Assembly (NCBI RefSeq): GCF_014161445.1
Contig: NZ_JABBXA010000004.1
Coordinates: 244,075 to 308,074, forward strand
Source: Microbispora sp. H13382
GTDB taxonomy: Bacteria > Actinomycetota > Actinomycetes > Streptosporangiales > Streptosporangiaceae
Length of the DNA stretch: 64,000 nucleotides
Reading direction: 5' to 3'
Under the pieces are notes generated by a model, which saw only the letters and a program-made list of their open reading frames with translations, was not told the origin of the DNA and ran no database searches. The position numbers and the translations under genes are program-made. Below, piece after piece: positions 15,831 through 24,913 of the stretch. How positions within the stretch are numbered: position 1 is the stretch's first letter; each line of letters opens with the position of its first letter.

Positions 15831-17264
15831 TCAGGCGGGCCGCTCGGCCCGGTCCGCCGACCAGTCGGTGTGGAAGGAGCCCTCCCGGTCGACCCTCCGG
15901 TAGGTGTGGGCGCCGAAGAAGTCGCGCAGCCCCTGCAGCAGCGCGGCCGGCAGCCGGTCGCGCCGCAGCCCGTCGTAGTAGGCGAGCGCCGAGGAGAAGC
16001 CCGGCGTGGGCACCCCGATCGTCGCCGCCGTCGCCACGACCCGGCGCCACGACTCCTGGGCCTCCTCCAGCGCCTGGGCGAAGGTGGGGTCGACCAGCAG
16101 CGTCGGCAGGTTCGGGTCGGCGTCGTAGGCCGCCCTGATCCGGTCGAGGAAGCGCGCCCTGATGATGCAGCCGCCGCGCCAGATCGTGGCCATCGAGCCC
16201 AGCTTCAGGTTCCAGCCGTACTCCGCGCTCGCGGCGGCCATCTGGTCGAATCCCTGGGCGTAGGCGACGATCTTCGAGGCGTACAGCGCCCGCCGCACGT
16301 CCTCGACGAGGCCGGAGTCGCCGGCCGTGCCGGACGGCCCGGCGAGCGAACGGGCGGCGGCCCGCTGCTCCGGGTGGCCCGACAGCGCCCGGGCGAACAC
16401 CGCCTCGGCGATGCCGGTGACCGGAACGCCGAGGTCGAGGGCGCTCTGCACGGTCCAGCGACCGGTGCCCTTCTGCTCGGCCTGGTCCACCACCACGTCC
16501 ACGAACGGCCTGCCGGTGGCGGCGTCGGTGTGGCCCAGCACCTCCGCGGTGATCTCGATGAGGTACGACTCCAGGTCGCCCCGGTTCCACTCGCGGAAGA
16601 TCTCGGACAGTTCCTTCGGGTCCAGCCCGAGGGCCTGCCGGAGCAGGTCGTACGACTCCGCGATGAGCTGCATGTCGGCGTACTCGATGCCGTTGTGCAC
16701 CATCTTGACGAAGTGGCCGGCGCCGTCGGGGCCCACATGGACGCAGCAGGGCACCCCGTCGACCTTCGCCGCGATGTCCTCGAGCAGGGGGCCGAGCGTC
16801 TCGTACGCCTCGGGGTCGCCGCCGGGCATGATGCTCGGGCCGTTGAGCGCGCCCTCCTCGCCGCCGGAGATGCCGGTGCCGACAAAGTGGATGCCCCGCT
16901 CACGGAGCGCGGCCTCGCGGCGGCGGGTGTCCGCGTAAAGGGCGTTTCCGCCGTCAATGATCATGTCGCCGGGTTCCATGACGGCGGCGAGCTCCTCGAT
17001 CACCGCGTCGGTCGGTGCCCCGGCCTTGACCATGATGATCGCCTTGCGGGGACGTTCGAGGGAGGCCACGAACTCCTCGATCGTGCTCGCCGGCAGGAAC
17101 GCGCCCTCGTCGCGGTGCTCCTCCATGAATCGGGTCGTACGGCTTTCCGAGCGGTTGTGCACCGCGACCACATGGCCGTGGTGGGCGAAGTTCCGGGCGA
17201 GGTTGCGTCCCATGACGGCCAGGCCCGTCACTCCGATGTCTGCCTTATCCATGTGCACAGTCAT
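15831..17264 (-). CDS. gnd: 6-phosphogluconate dehydrogenase, decarboxylating (NADP)
   Basis: The 477-residue enzyme oxidises 6-phosphogluconate to ribulose 5-phosphate and CO2 with NADP in the pentose phosphate pathway. The Rossmann motif is GVTGLAVMGRNLARN at the N-terminus. The substrate loop IDGGNALYADTRRR, the ISGGEEGA segment, the catalytic KMVHNGIEYADMQLI (Lys and Asn) and the C-terminal FHTDWS are all present. The length is that of the standard homodimeric 470-480 residue form. Start ATG at 17264 is preceded by GGGAAG. It is monocistronic between a terminator and decayed sequence. Confidence 0.97.
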   Translation of the reverse strand: MTVHMDKADIGVTGLAVMGRNLARNFAHHGHVVAVHNRSESRTTRFMEEHRDEGAFLPASTIEEFVASLERPRKAIIMVKAGAPTDAVIEELAAVMEPGDMIIDGGNALYADTRRREAALRERGIHFVGTGISGGEEGALNGPSIMPGGDPEAYETLGPLLEDIAAKVDGVPCCVHVGPDGAGHFVKMVHNGIEYADMQLIAESYDLLRQALGLDPKELSEIFREWNRGDLESYLIEITAEVLGHTDAATGRPFVDVVVDQAEQKGTGRWTVQSALDLGVPVTGIAEAVFARALSGHPEQRAAARSLAGPSGTAGDSGLVEDVRRALYASKIVAYAQGFDQMAAASAEYGWNLKLGSMATIWRGGCIIRARFLDRIRAAYDADPNLPTLLVDPTFAQALEEAQESWRRVVATAATIGVPTPGFSSALAYYDGLRRDRLPAALLQGLRDFFGAHTYRRVDREGSFHTDWSADRAERPA

Positions 17265-17334
17265 ACCGCTTCCCGGGAACCGGCGACCGGCCGAGGGTGG
17301 GTGTTTCGGCGGCCGGTCGCGCTGAGCCGCGCGT

Positions 17335-17640
17335 TCAGTAGTCGTGGCCGCCGGCAGGGCGGGAGGCAGGGTGCGAGGCAGGATGCGAGTTCGACGGCGC
17401 CGGCCTGGCCGAAGCCGCGGGTGTGGGCGTGGCGGTACCCGTGGCCGTGGCCGGGCGGATCAGGCCGTGCCGGGCGCCGGAGACGCCGGCCGAGAATCAC
17501 ACGGCGTCGGTGCCGCCGTTGGCGGCCGTGCCGGGTTCGAGGTCCCACAGGCCCTCGACGGCGATCGCCCTGCCGTCCGCCCCGCGCAGCGGGCCGAGTG
17601 ACGCCCGGTCCGCGGGTCGTAGGCGTTGATCCATCCGTCG
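17335..17640 (-). pseudogene. Decayed C-terminal part of a TIGR03118-type beta-propeller protein
   Basis: The minus strand reads DGWINAYDPRTG (about 17601-17637). After a one-base frameshift it continues LGPLRGADGRAIAVEGLWDLE, then ..NGGTDAV, an in-frame TGA where relatives have a Tyr-like codon, then FSAGVSGARHGL, and stops at 17335. This is the order of the last repeats of the TIGR03118 family (GDGRINAYD, LWGLAFGNG, LYFTAG as I remember them). With a frameshift, an internal stop and no N-terminal two thirds it cannot be functional. The rest of 17265-17830 shows no other recognisable coding sequence. Confidence 0.6.
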
Positions 17641-17830
17641 CCGGACCTCGGCGAACCGGGCGGCCGTGCGCGCCGTGTCCGCGGACCGGTGGAGCCGGTG
17701 GCAGGAGCCCTGCCCGGAGAGGGAGGCGTGGGGGGACGAGGCGGGGTGGGCCGGTGCCGCGCTGCTCCGGGTTCGGCCCACTTCTCCGCAGGTACGGGAG
17801 GCGAGCACGGCCCATCTGCCTTATCCTGAC

Positions 17831-17855
17831 AAAACCCGCAAAGCAAGCGGGTTTT
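17831..17855. terminator. AT-flanked hairpin, likely terminator
   Basis: AAAACCCGC, a 7-base loop, then GCGGGTTTT form a perfect 9-bp stem with A and T runs on both sides, so it can terminate in both directions. It lies 75 bases before the next gene. A leader role for that gene cannot be ruled out. Confidence 0.65.
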
Positions 17856-17930
17856 ATATAGACATGGTCGCCTGATGGCGAGGACGCTTGGCCTCCCGCC
17901 GGGCCGCTGATAAGTCACTACAGCCAAGAA

Positions 17931-18860
17931 GTGCCGGCACCCAGCCGGCAGCCCACCGTCGTCGCGCACCTACGGAGAAGAGACGTGTTCGCACCGAAGC
18001 CGGAACGGTCAGTCGTCGCGGTTCCTCCGCCCGGAGACGGGCCCGGATGCTGGGCGGGCGCGCCCAGCGCCGTGAGCCGGGACGGATGGATCTACCTGGC
18101 CTACCGGCTGCGCCGGCCGCTCGACGAGGGGCGCGGGTACGCCGTGGAGATCGCCCGCTCGGCCGACGGCGAGCGGTTCGAGAGGATTCTCACGATCACC
18201 AAGGAGGAGATGAAGACCGAGTCGCTGGAGCGCCCCACGCTCGTGGTGACTCCGGAGGGCAGGTGGCGCCTGTACCTGAGCTGCGCCACCTACGGCACCA
18301 AGCACTGGCGGGTGGAGATGATCGAGGCCGCCGGACCGGCGGAGTTCGACCCCGCTGACGCGCAGGTCGTGCTGCCCGGCGACCTCAAGACCGGCGTCAA
18401 GGACCCGGTGATCCTCCACCACGGCGGCGTCTGGCACCTGTGGGCGTCGTGCCACCCCCTGGAGGACCCCGACGAGGCCGACCAGATGGTGACCGACTAC
18501 GCCACCAGCGCCGACGGCGTCGAGTGGGCCTGGCAGGGGACCGCGCTCGACCGGCGGCCGGGCGAGTGGGACTCGCGCGGCGTGCGGGTGAGCGCGGTCA
18601 CGTTCAGCGGCGAGACCGTCATCGCCTACTACGACGGCCGCGCGTCGGCGGAGGAGAACTACGAGGAGCGCACGGGCGTGGCCATCGGCCCCGGCCCGTC
18701 CACGCTCACCGCCACCGGGACCGCCCCCGTCGCCCGATCGCCGTACGCCGGGGGAGGGCTGCGCTACCTGTCGATCGTGCCCGTGCCGGGGGGCCACCGC
18801 CTGTACTACGAGCTGACCCGCGCGGACGGGTCCCACGAGTTGCGTACCGAGCTGCGCTGA
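17931..18860 (+). CDS. Five-bladed beta-propeller (GH43-like) protein
   Basis: This is a 309-residue soluble protein without signal peptide. Repeated motifs typical of five-bladed glycosidase propellers recur about every 60 residues: [69 protein letters not shown] and [14 protein letters not shown]. The paired acidic residues of GH43/GH130 active sites cannot be assigned with confidence, so it may be a carbohydrate-active enzyme or a non-catalytic relative. GTG at 17931 is the first usable start after the upstream hairpin. No sugar transporter or other glycosidase is next to it. Confidence 0.75.
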   Translation: MPAPSRQPTVVAHLRRRDVFAPKPERSVVAVPPPGDGPGCWAGAPSAVSRDGWIYLAYRLRRPLDEGRGYAVEIARSADGERFERILTITKEEMKTESLERPTLVVTPEGRWRLYLSCATYGTKHWRVEMIEAAGPAEFDPADAQVVLPGDLKTGVKDPVILHHGGVWHLWASCHPLEDPDEADQMVTDYATSADGVEWAWQGTALDRRPGEWDSRGVRVSAVTFSGETVIAYYDGRASAEENYEERTGVAIGPGPSTLTATGTAPVARSPYAGGGLRYLSIVPVPGGHRLYYELTRADGSHELRTELR

Positions 18861-18978
18861 CCTCGGCCCGGCCGGGCGGCGCCGGGCCTTCGCGGGGGAC
18901 GGCCGACAGGGGAACGCCTGGCCGGGAGGCGAGGGACCGGAGGGCGAGGGGCCGGAGGGCGAGGGCTGGGCGACGCGT

Positions 18979-20028
18979 TCAGGTGGCGTCGGGCGTCAGG
19001 TCGTCGTCGTCCGCCGCCCGGCTCCGCGAGGCCGCCCGGAGACGGGCTCCGTCGCGGGAACGGCCGTTGCGGGCCTGCCGCTGGCCGGACGGCCGGGCGC
19101 CTACCAGGCCGCCGGACCGCTCCCGGGGGCGCAGCCAGTCGCCGAAGTCCTCGCCGAAGGAGTCGCGGTCCAGCACGTCGCGCAGCAACGCGATGTCGGC
19201 GGCGAAGTAGGCCAGCAGCTCCTGGCGCTGCTCCCAGGTGAGCGGCCGCCGGGGCTGCGCGTCGCGCTGCAGCAGCCGCTGGAGCGGCGCGGTGAGCCGC
19301 TGGCCCAGCACCGGGTCGCCGAGCCGGACGAGCCGGGCCAGGACGCGGTGCGTGCGGCTGTGCGGCGGATGGGCGGTGACGTTCTCCCTCGGCACCTCGC
19401 CGACGAGCCCCTGCTCCACCCCGAGGAACGCGCAGATGCGGTCGAGCGTGGCCGCGGGGCGGTCGACCAGGTCCCGGTAGCGGAAGACCAGCACCTGCTC
19501 GCGGGGGAACAGTGTGAACAGGTGCGCCAGCTGCTCGCCGTACCGGCCGAGGCCCACGTAGTGCCAGAACGGCGACCAGCCCTCGGCGACCCGGCGCTTC
19601 TCGGCCGCGCAGGCCTCGATGACGTCCCCGATCGGCTCGAGGCCGGCCGACCACAGGTGGGTCCAGTTCGAGTGCGCGCGCTCCACGGGGTCGCGCAGCG
19701 AGACGATGAGTTTCGCGTGCGGGATCGCCTCCCGGATCCGCCGCTGGGCGTCCCGGTCGTACAGGTAGAAGGGGGTCGACTCGCCGCGCAGCGCCCCCGG
19801 CGGGGCGTCCGCGAACAGCGCCTCGTAGTCGGCGCGCCGCCACACGTGCTCACGGTAGGTCTCGGCGTCCCCCGGCCCGCCCCTGTCGGGCGGCGGGCCG
19901 TCGGTGAGGAAGAACTTCGGCTCCTTGACGGGCGACATGAAGAGCCGGGGGTGGCGGGCCAGTGCCGCGTGCAGGGCCGTGGTGCCGGCCTTCGGCACTC
20001 CGATCACCAGGAAGTCGGGCAGGGCCAT
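18979..20028 (-). CDS. Sulfotransferase family protein
   Basis: A 349-residue cytosolic sulfotransferase that would move a sulfo group from PAPS to a hydroxyl acceptor. The 5'-phosphosulfate loop is IGVPKAGTTALHAAL at residues 8-22, and the 3'-phosphate binding block is SLRDPVERAHSNWTHL around residue 112. FRYRDLVDRPAATLDRICAFL is the typical late motif, and the C-terminal 40 residues are Arg-rich and disordered. The acceptor is unknown. An AT-rich stretch (20045-20070, unusual for this genome) just upstream probably carries its promoter. Confidence 0.88.
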   Translation of the reverse strand: MALPDFLVIGVPKAGTTALHAALARHPRLFMSPVKEPKFFLTDGPPPDRGGPGDAETYREHVWRRADYEALFADAPPGALRGESTPFYLYDRDAQRRIREAIPHAKLIVSLRDPVERAHSNWTHLWSAGLEPIGDVIEACAAEKRRVAEGWSPFWHYVGLGRYGEQLAHLFTLFPREQVLVFRYRDLVDRPAATLDRICAFLGVEQGLVGEVPRENVTAHPPHSRTHRVLARLVRLGDPVLGQRLTAPLQRLLQRDAQPRRPLTWEQRQELLAYFAADIALLRDVLDRDSFGEDFGDWLRPRERSGGLVGARPSGQRQARNGRSRDGARLRAASRSRAADDDDLTPDAT

Positions 20029-20124
20029 GCGGGAGTCCTCCTACTTTCCCGATTTATTTAATAGGTTTTGCCCCTTCCGTGCGAGAAATCACCCGTAGGT
20101 GGTGTACCACTCATCACGCTTGTG

Positions 20125-20619
20125 TCACTTCGCGGCGTGGCTCGCGGATGTGGCCCCCGGCCGGACCCACGCGGCCGTTCGCGAGCGGGCGAGCGCCGCG
20201 CGGCGGCGGTCGCCTTCGGACCAGATCTCGAACCACACCTCGTTGCGGCCGCCCTCGCGGACCAGCCCCCAGCGGTCGGCCAGCAGGTCCAGCAGCGGCA
20301 GGCCGCGACCGCCCTGGCTCGACCCGTTCGGCAGCGGATGACCGGCGCACGGCGGTCCGGCCGAGCCGTCGTCCTCGACGCAGACCCGCACGCGGTCGGG
20401 CAGGCACGAGACGGTGACGGTGAACGTGCCGCCGTTCCCCGAACGGGAGTGCACGACCGCGTTCGTCGCGATCTCGCTGGTCAGCAGCACGCAGTCGTCG
20501 TGGCGGGGATGGTCTCGCCCGAGCGCGGCCGACACGAGCCTGCGCGCCCGCCCCACCTGGTCGCGTCCCCCCGCGAGGCGGGCCACGCGGTTCCCCGCGC
20601 CGTCCCCCGAGATCTCCAT
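20125..20619 (-). CDS. ATP-binding protein, anti-sigma/RsbW-like (HATPase_c_2)
   Basis: A 164-residue single GHKL ATPase domain of the Streptomyces regulatory type: LLTSEIATNAVVHSRSG (N-box), VCVEDDGSAGPP (G1) and SSQGGRGLPLLDLLADRWG (G2). Such proteins act as anti-sigma-factor kinases or similar switches in development and stress. ATG at 20619 is chosen because GGGAGGGCTC precedes it; the longer frame upstream is not protein-like. No sigma factor or antagonist gene is adjacent. Confidence 0.85.
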   Translation of the reverse strand: MEISGDGAGNRVARLAGGRDQVGRARRLVSAALGRDHPRHDDCVLLTSEIATNAVVHSRSGNGGTFTVTVSCLPDRVRVCVEDDGSAGPPCAGHPLPNGSSQGGRGLPLLDLLADRWGLVREGGRNEVWFEIWSEGDRRRAALARSRTAAWVRPGATSASHAAK

Positions 20620-20959
20620 GAGCCCTCCCGTGCCTGAGCGGTGTGGCCGTCCAGGAGAGGACGTCCGCCCCCGCGCCCGCGATGTCACGGGAAAGTAGGA
20701 GTGTCCTTGCCCCGCTATGTCAGGAAAAACGAACCGCGTCGAAGGGCGGAGTCCGGCGCCGGGTACGCGCGTGCGGCGGTGCGACGTGAGCGGGCGCTTG
20801 CGGAGCGCGGAGCGCGGCCGGATGCCGGCGGAGGAACGCGAGCACGACCGGGGGCGGGCGCCGGAGAAGGCACGCAGGCACGACGGGGGCGGCGGGTCCG
20901 GTCCGTCCGGGCCCGCCGCCCCCGTTCGTCCCGCCGTCGGCCGGGCGGGGCCGCCTCGG
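20620..20959. other. Intergenic stretch without recognisable gene
   Basis: The 340 bases between the anti-sigma-like gene and the membrane protein gene are GC-rich, and I see no conserved reading frame, RNA gene or clear hairpin in them. They hold the upstream region of the first gene and the downstream region of the second. Confidence 0.6.
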
Positions 20960-22216
20960 TCAGGAGTCGTGCGCGGCCGCTCCCGCAGCGGAACCGTTCA
21001 CGACGAGCACGCGCTCACGCTCGGGCACCTCGATGGCCGGGAACGTGCCGGTGTCGACGATGCCGTGCTCCCGGTACGCCGCCTCGATCAGCGCGTACGC
21101 CTGGGGTTCGAGCTTCCACAGCGCCCGCCACTCCCTCGCCACGAGGAGCGGGATGCCCACCTCCTGGGCGATGTCGGCGGCCCGGGGGACGTACTTGCGC
21201 GCGATCTGCTGGTCCCAGTACTGCCGGGCGGTCCGCAACTGGGCCGCGCGCTGGGCGGTGTCGACGACGGGCGCGGGCTCGGCCGCGACGTCCTCCTCCT
21301 CGTCGTCGATCAGCTCGGCGATGGTCGCGGCGGGCAGCGCCGCGGCAGCCGGGGGCTGCTCGGGCTCGGGCGCCCAGGGCACCGGCGGAGCGAGGTCGAT
21401 CAGCGCGGAGGTGTTGTAGAGCGCGCCGATCTGGGACAGCAGGGCCTCCTGCCGCTTCTCGTCCACCGCGAGGCCGGTGTACTCCACGGCCTGGTCCATC
21501 GCCTTGTCGAGCCTGGCCATCGCGGTCCGCAGCTTGCGGCCGGACGCCCCCGCCTCGCGCAGCGCGCGGACCCGCTTGGCGGCCAGCGCCACCTTGGTCA
21601 GCCTGCGGTGGGCGTCCACCTCGCTCGCCGTACGGTCGCTCGCCTCGGCCAGGCCGACCCGGACCAGCACCCGCTCGGGGGTGAGCCGCCAGTTGATGCG
21701 GCCCCTGCCGGTGATGCGGACCCGCTCGATGGCCATGCCGCGCTCCCACAGCCAGGCGGCCACGAGCGGGGCGGCGAGACGGAAGACGGCCTCGGCGACG
21801 CTGCGGGCGTCCATGCTCGACAGGACGGCCGACAGGGAGGTGAAGACCCACACGGCGATGCCGTCGATGCCGGCCGAGTAGTTCTCCCGCATGTTGCGGC
21901 GCGCCCGTACGGCGCTCGTGATGACGGCGACCTCGATGAAGGCGAACAGCAGCAGCCGCAGCGGCCCGTCGAACCCGAGGACGTCGCCGGAGAAGCGCCA
22001 CATGCCCTGGGCGGAGACGCCCGTGGCGATGCTGGCGGCGACGATGGTGAGGATGTCCTCGGTGGGCCGGCCTGCCGCCCAGCGGCGGAACAGGCGGATC
22101 AGGGCGCGCAGGGCGAAGAAGGTCAGGACCAGCAAGACCAGGGCGATGACGCTGATGATGACTGTTCCGACCGGATGGGCCGACGCAAAGGCGGTTATTT
22201 GGTCAATGGGGGGCAT
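20960..22216 (-). CDS. Conserved multi-helix membrane protein with cytoplasmic helical tail
   Basis: A 418-residue protein. Four to five hydrophobic segments occupy residues 15-40, 55-75, 85-105, 115-135 and 145-165. A long charged, helical region (residues 175-290, Arg/Ala/Glu-rich) and an acidic Pro/Ala linker (IDDEEEDVAAEP) follow. The last 110 residues are soluble and contain EVGIPLLVAREWRALWKLEP, which looks helix-turn-helix-like but is not a clear match to a family. The general plan resembles DUF2637/SpdB-like membrane proteins of actinomycetes; I do not recognise a characterised relative. Confidence 0.75.
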   Translation of the reverse strand: MPPIDQITAFASAHPVGTVIISVIALVLLVLTFFALRALIRLFRRWAAGRPTEDILTIVAASIATGVSAQGMWRFSGDVLGFDGPLRLLLFAFIEVAVITSAVRARRNMRENYSAGIDGIAVWVFTSLSAVLSSMDARSVAEAVFRLAAPLVAAWLWERGMAIERVRITGRGRINWRLTPERVLVRVGLAEASDRTASEVDAHRRLTKVALAAKRVRALREAGASGRKLRTAMARLDKAMDQAVEYTGLAVDEKRQEALLSQIGALYNTSALIDLAPPVPWAPEPEQPPAAAALPAATIAELIDDEEEDVAAEPAPVVDTAQRAAQLRTARQYWDQQIARKYVPRAADIAQEVGIPLLVAREWRALWKLEPQAYALIEAAYREHGIVDTGTFPAIEVPERERVLVVNGSAAGAAAHDS

Positions 22217-22336
22217 CAGTCACGGTCTCTCGACGTCCGATGGTTTTCCTCGGGATCATCCCAGAACCGCGTCGTCCTGTGGTGCCAAACACCCCTCCCC
22301 GTGAGCAGTCCGCGTCACTACGGTCACACCCGCTCG

Positions 22337-23329
22337 TCATCGCGCGGGGGCGGCGAGCCAGGCGGCCACCTCCTGCCGCAGCGCGCGCTTGGTCTCCTCG
22401 GGGGCGAACGACGCGTCGATCGAGGCGCGGGCGAGCCCGGCCAGCACCGCGTCGTCGTAGCCGAAGGCGTCCCCGGCCCGGGCGTACTCCTCGGAGAGGG
22501 TGACCCCGGTGATCGACGGGATGTCGGTGTTGAGCGTGACGGTCAGGCCCGCCTCGATCAGCCGGGGGAGCGGATGGGCGGCCAGGCCGTCCACGACGCC
22601 GAGCGCGACGTTGGACGACGGGCACACCTCCAGCGGGATGCCCCGATCGCGGACCTCGGCGGTCAGGTCCGGGTCCTCCAGCACCCGGACGCCGTGGCCC
22701 AGACGCTCGGTGCGTCCCGTCGTGATCGCCTCGCGGACGCTGGCCGGGCCCTCGCACTCGCCCGCGTGGTGCACGACGTGGACGCCGGCGCCGGCCGCGG
22801 CGGCGAAGACCTCGGCGAACGGCGCCAGCGGGTAGGACTCCTCCCCGGCCAGGCCGACACCGATCACGCCGTCCTCCGCGTACCGGGTGGCGAGCTCCAC
22901 CGTGCGCCGGGCGCGCTCGACCGAGCGCCGCCGCGAATGATCGAGCAGCACCCGGCACTCGACGCCGTACGCCGCGCCGCCCTCGGCGAGCCCGGCCAGC
23001 ACGGCCTCCAGCGGCATCTCGATGTCGCCGAGCCGCTCCCCGTGCGCGGCCGCGGTGAAGGTCACCTCCGCCCACCGGGTGCCCTGGGCCGCCTCGTCCG
23101 CGCAGAACTCCACCGCGATCCGGTGGAAGTCCTCCGGCCTGATCAGGCACTCCCGTACGAGCGCGTTGTGGTCGGCGAACTGGCGGAAGCCGTCGAAGGG
23201 GGCTCCGGGGGCCGAGTCCGGGACCGGCCTGCCGTTGGCCGCCGCGATCTGCGCCAGCGTGTCCGGCCGCACCGTGCTCTCCAGGTGGACGTGCAGATGG
23301 GCCTTGGGCAGCAGGGTGAGATCGCGCAC
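22337..23329 (-). CDS. add: Adenosine deaminase
   Basis: The 330-residue zinc hydrolase converts adenosine or deoxyadenosine to inosine in purine salvage. The metal ligands and catalytic residues are in order: KAHLHVHLE (HxH, residues 10-18), VVHHAGE (His, Glu), RLGHGVRV, VCPSSNVALG and LNTDIPSITG (Asp). The GTG at 23329 puts LPKAHLHVHLE at the usual distance from the N-terminus; the open frame upstream is a shadow of the neighbouring gene. It is downstream of, and on the same strand as, the luciferase-like/hemerythrin gene with about 50 bases between them. Confidence 0.95.
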   Translation of the reverse strand: MRDLTLLPKAHLHVHLESTVRPDTLAQIAAANGRPVPDSAPGAPFDGFRQFADHNALVRECLIRPEDFHRIAVEFCADEAAQGTRWAEVTFTAAAHGERLGDIEMPLEAVLAGLAEGGAAYGVECRVLLDHSRRRSVERARRTVELATRYAEDGVIGVGLAGEESYPLAPFAEVFAAAAGAGVHVVHHAGECEGPASVREAITTGRTERLGHGVRVLEDPDLTAEVRDRGIPLEVCPSSNVALGVVDGLAAHPLPRLIEAGLTVTLNTDIPSITGVTLSEEYARAGDAFGYDDAVLAGLARASIDASFAPEETKRALRQEVAAWLAAPAR

Positions 23330-23379
23330 GGCCGCGAGCCTAGAAGCGAGCCGCGGGCCGGCGCACCCGATTATCGGGC

Positions 23380-24870
23380 TCAGATGTCCAGGTTGAGGCG
23401 GGCGATGGGCTCCACGAGCTCCTCCTCCTCGTAGCTCAGGTGCGACAGCAGCACGTCCGACAGCAGGTCCACCTGGTCGCGTACGCCGTCGAGCCGGTCC
23501 GGGTCCTCGATCATGGCGACGAGGGCGGCGTCCAGCTCCGTCAGCACCCCGGCGATGACCTCGTGCTCCTGCTCCAGCCGGGCCACGACCGGCGCCAGCG
23601 ACTCCTGCGCCGAGGCCAGCATCGGGAACATGTGCTCGTCCTCGATCGTGTGGTGGGTGGTCAGCAGCCGGCAGTACGACGCGCAGAACGTGCCGAGGGT
23701 CCAGTAGTTCTGCCGCATGGTGAGCTCGTTGATCATCGAGCGGAGGGCGGCGGCGTCGGAGCGGCCCGCGGCGACCTGCTCCAGGGCGTCCTTGATCTGG
23801 GTCAGCTCCCGGCGCAGGTGGTCGTGGATGAGGACGAGCCGCCGGCCGTTGGCCTGCTGCTGGGGCGTGAGCGCGGCGATGTCCCGCTTGGGCAGCCGGG
23901 GCCGGGTGGACTCGTCGAGCACCGCCCCCGCCGGTGTCCCGCCCGCGACCCGGATCGGAGCCTCGGCGCCCGCCTCCGGCGGCCGCCCGCGCTCCCGCGT
24001 CACGGCCTCGCGTACGGCGGGGGCGACCTCCTCGGCGAAGACCTTGAGGTCCCTGTCGTCGTCCACGGCGAGCACGAACACGCTCATGCCGTGGCGGAGC
24101 GCGAGCTCGGTCAGCTGTTCGGCCCAGACGGCCGGCGGCCCGTCGAGGAAGCCCTCCCTGGCGGCGGCGGAGAAGCGGCCGTCGATGTTGTAGACGCGGC
24201 GGATCTCGCCGGGGTCGCGCCCGGCCCGCTCGGCCGCGGCGTCCAGGATCTCGCTCATCGCGCCCAGCTCGCCCGGCGCGGCGTACCCGGACGAGGGCAC
24301 CCACCCGTCGCCGAGCCGCCCGGTCAGCTCCAGCATGCGCCGCTTGTACGCGCCGATCCACAGCCCGATCGGATGCGGGGGGAACGGCCCGGGACGCGCG
24401 CCGTCCAGCCGGTAGTGCCTGCCGTCGAGCCGTACGCGCTCGCCCGGCGTCCACAGCGCGCGAAGGACCGCGACGGCCTCCTCCAGCGCGTCCACGGCCT
24501 CGCCGGGGCTGCGGCGCGGGCCGCCCATGGCGGCGATGCCGTCCCAGAACGCGCCGGAGCCGAGGCCCAGCTCGACCCGGCCACCGCTCAGGATGTCGAG
24601 GGACGCGGCGGCCCGGGCGAGCACCGCCGGCGGCCGCAGCGGCAGGTTCACCACGTCGGGGAACAGCCGCACCCGCTCGGTACGCCCCGCGAGCGTGGCC
24701 AGCAGCGTCCAGGTGTCCAGGAACGACGGCTGGTACGGGTGGTCCTGGACGCCGATGACGTCGAGCCCGATCTCGTCGGCCAGCACGGCCTGCCGGACGA
24801 TCCGGTGGTGTCCCGCCGCGTCCGGCGTGAGAAACGCCCCGAACCACAGCTCATGTCCGAAGTCGGCCAT
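23380..24870 (-). CDS. F420-dependent luciferase-like oxidoreductase fused to a hemerythrin HHE domain
   Basis: The protein has 496 residues. Residues 1-290 are a luciferase-like monooxygenase barrel of the F420-dependent class: VLADEIGLDVIGVQDHPYQP, SLDILSGGRVELGLGSGAFW and YKRRMLELTGRLGDGWVPS. A 40-residue linker leads to a hemerythrin-like four-helix domain (residues 330-496) with the diiron ligands in LIHDHLRRE, THHTIEDEHMFP, LEQEHEVI and LSYEEEELVEP. The fusion couples a deazaflavin oxidoreductase to an O2- or NO-sensing or binding diiron centre. ATG at 24870 is preceded by an AGGTAG-like site. Substrate unknown. Confidence 0.9.
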   Translation of the reverse strand: MADFGHELWFGAFLTPDAAGHHRIVRQAVLADEIGLDVIGVQDHPYQPSFLDTWTLLATLAGRTERVRLFPDVVNLPLRPPAVLARAAASLDILSGGRVELGLGSGAFWDGIAAMGGPRRSPGEAVDALEEAVAVLRALWTPGERVRLDGRHYRLDGARPGPFPPHPIGLWIGAYKRRMLELTGRLGDGWVPSSGYAAPGELGAMSEILDAAAERAGRDPGEIRRVYNIDGRFSAAAREGFLDGPPAVWAEQLTELALRHGMSVFVLAVDDDRDLKVFAEEVAPAVREAVTRERGRPPEAGAEAPIRVAGGTPAGAVLDESTRPRLPKRDIAALTPQQQANGRRLVLIHDHLRRELTQIKDALEQVAAGRSDAAALRSMINELTMRQNYWTLGTFCASYCRLLTTHHTIEDEHMFPMLASAQESLAPVVARLEQEHEVIAGVLTELDAALVAMIEDPDRLDGVRDQVDLLSDVLLSHLSYEEEELVEPIARLNLDI

Positions 24871-24913
24871 TAATTCGCTACCTTTCCGCGTCCCGGACCG
24901 GGAGCCTACCTTC

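Noticed and set aside
20641..21684. 347-codon Arg-rich plus-strand frame
   Set aside because: Composition (Arg, Pro, Ala, Gly) is that of an off-frame shadow of the membrane protein gene on the other strand.
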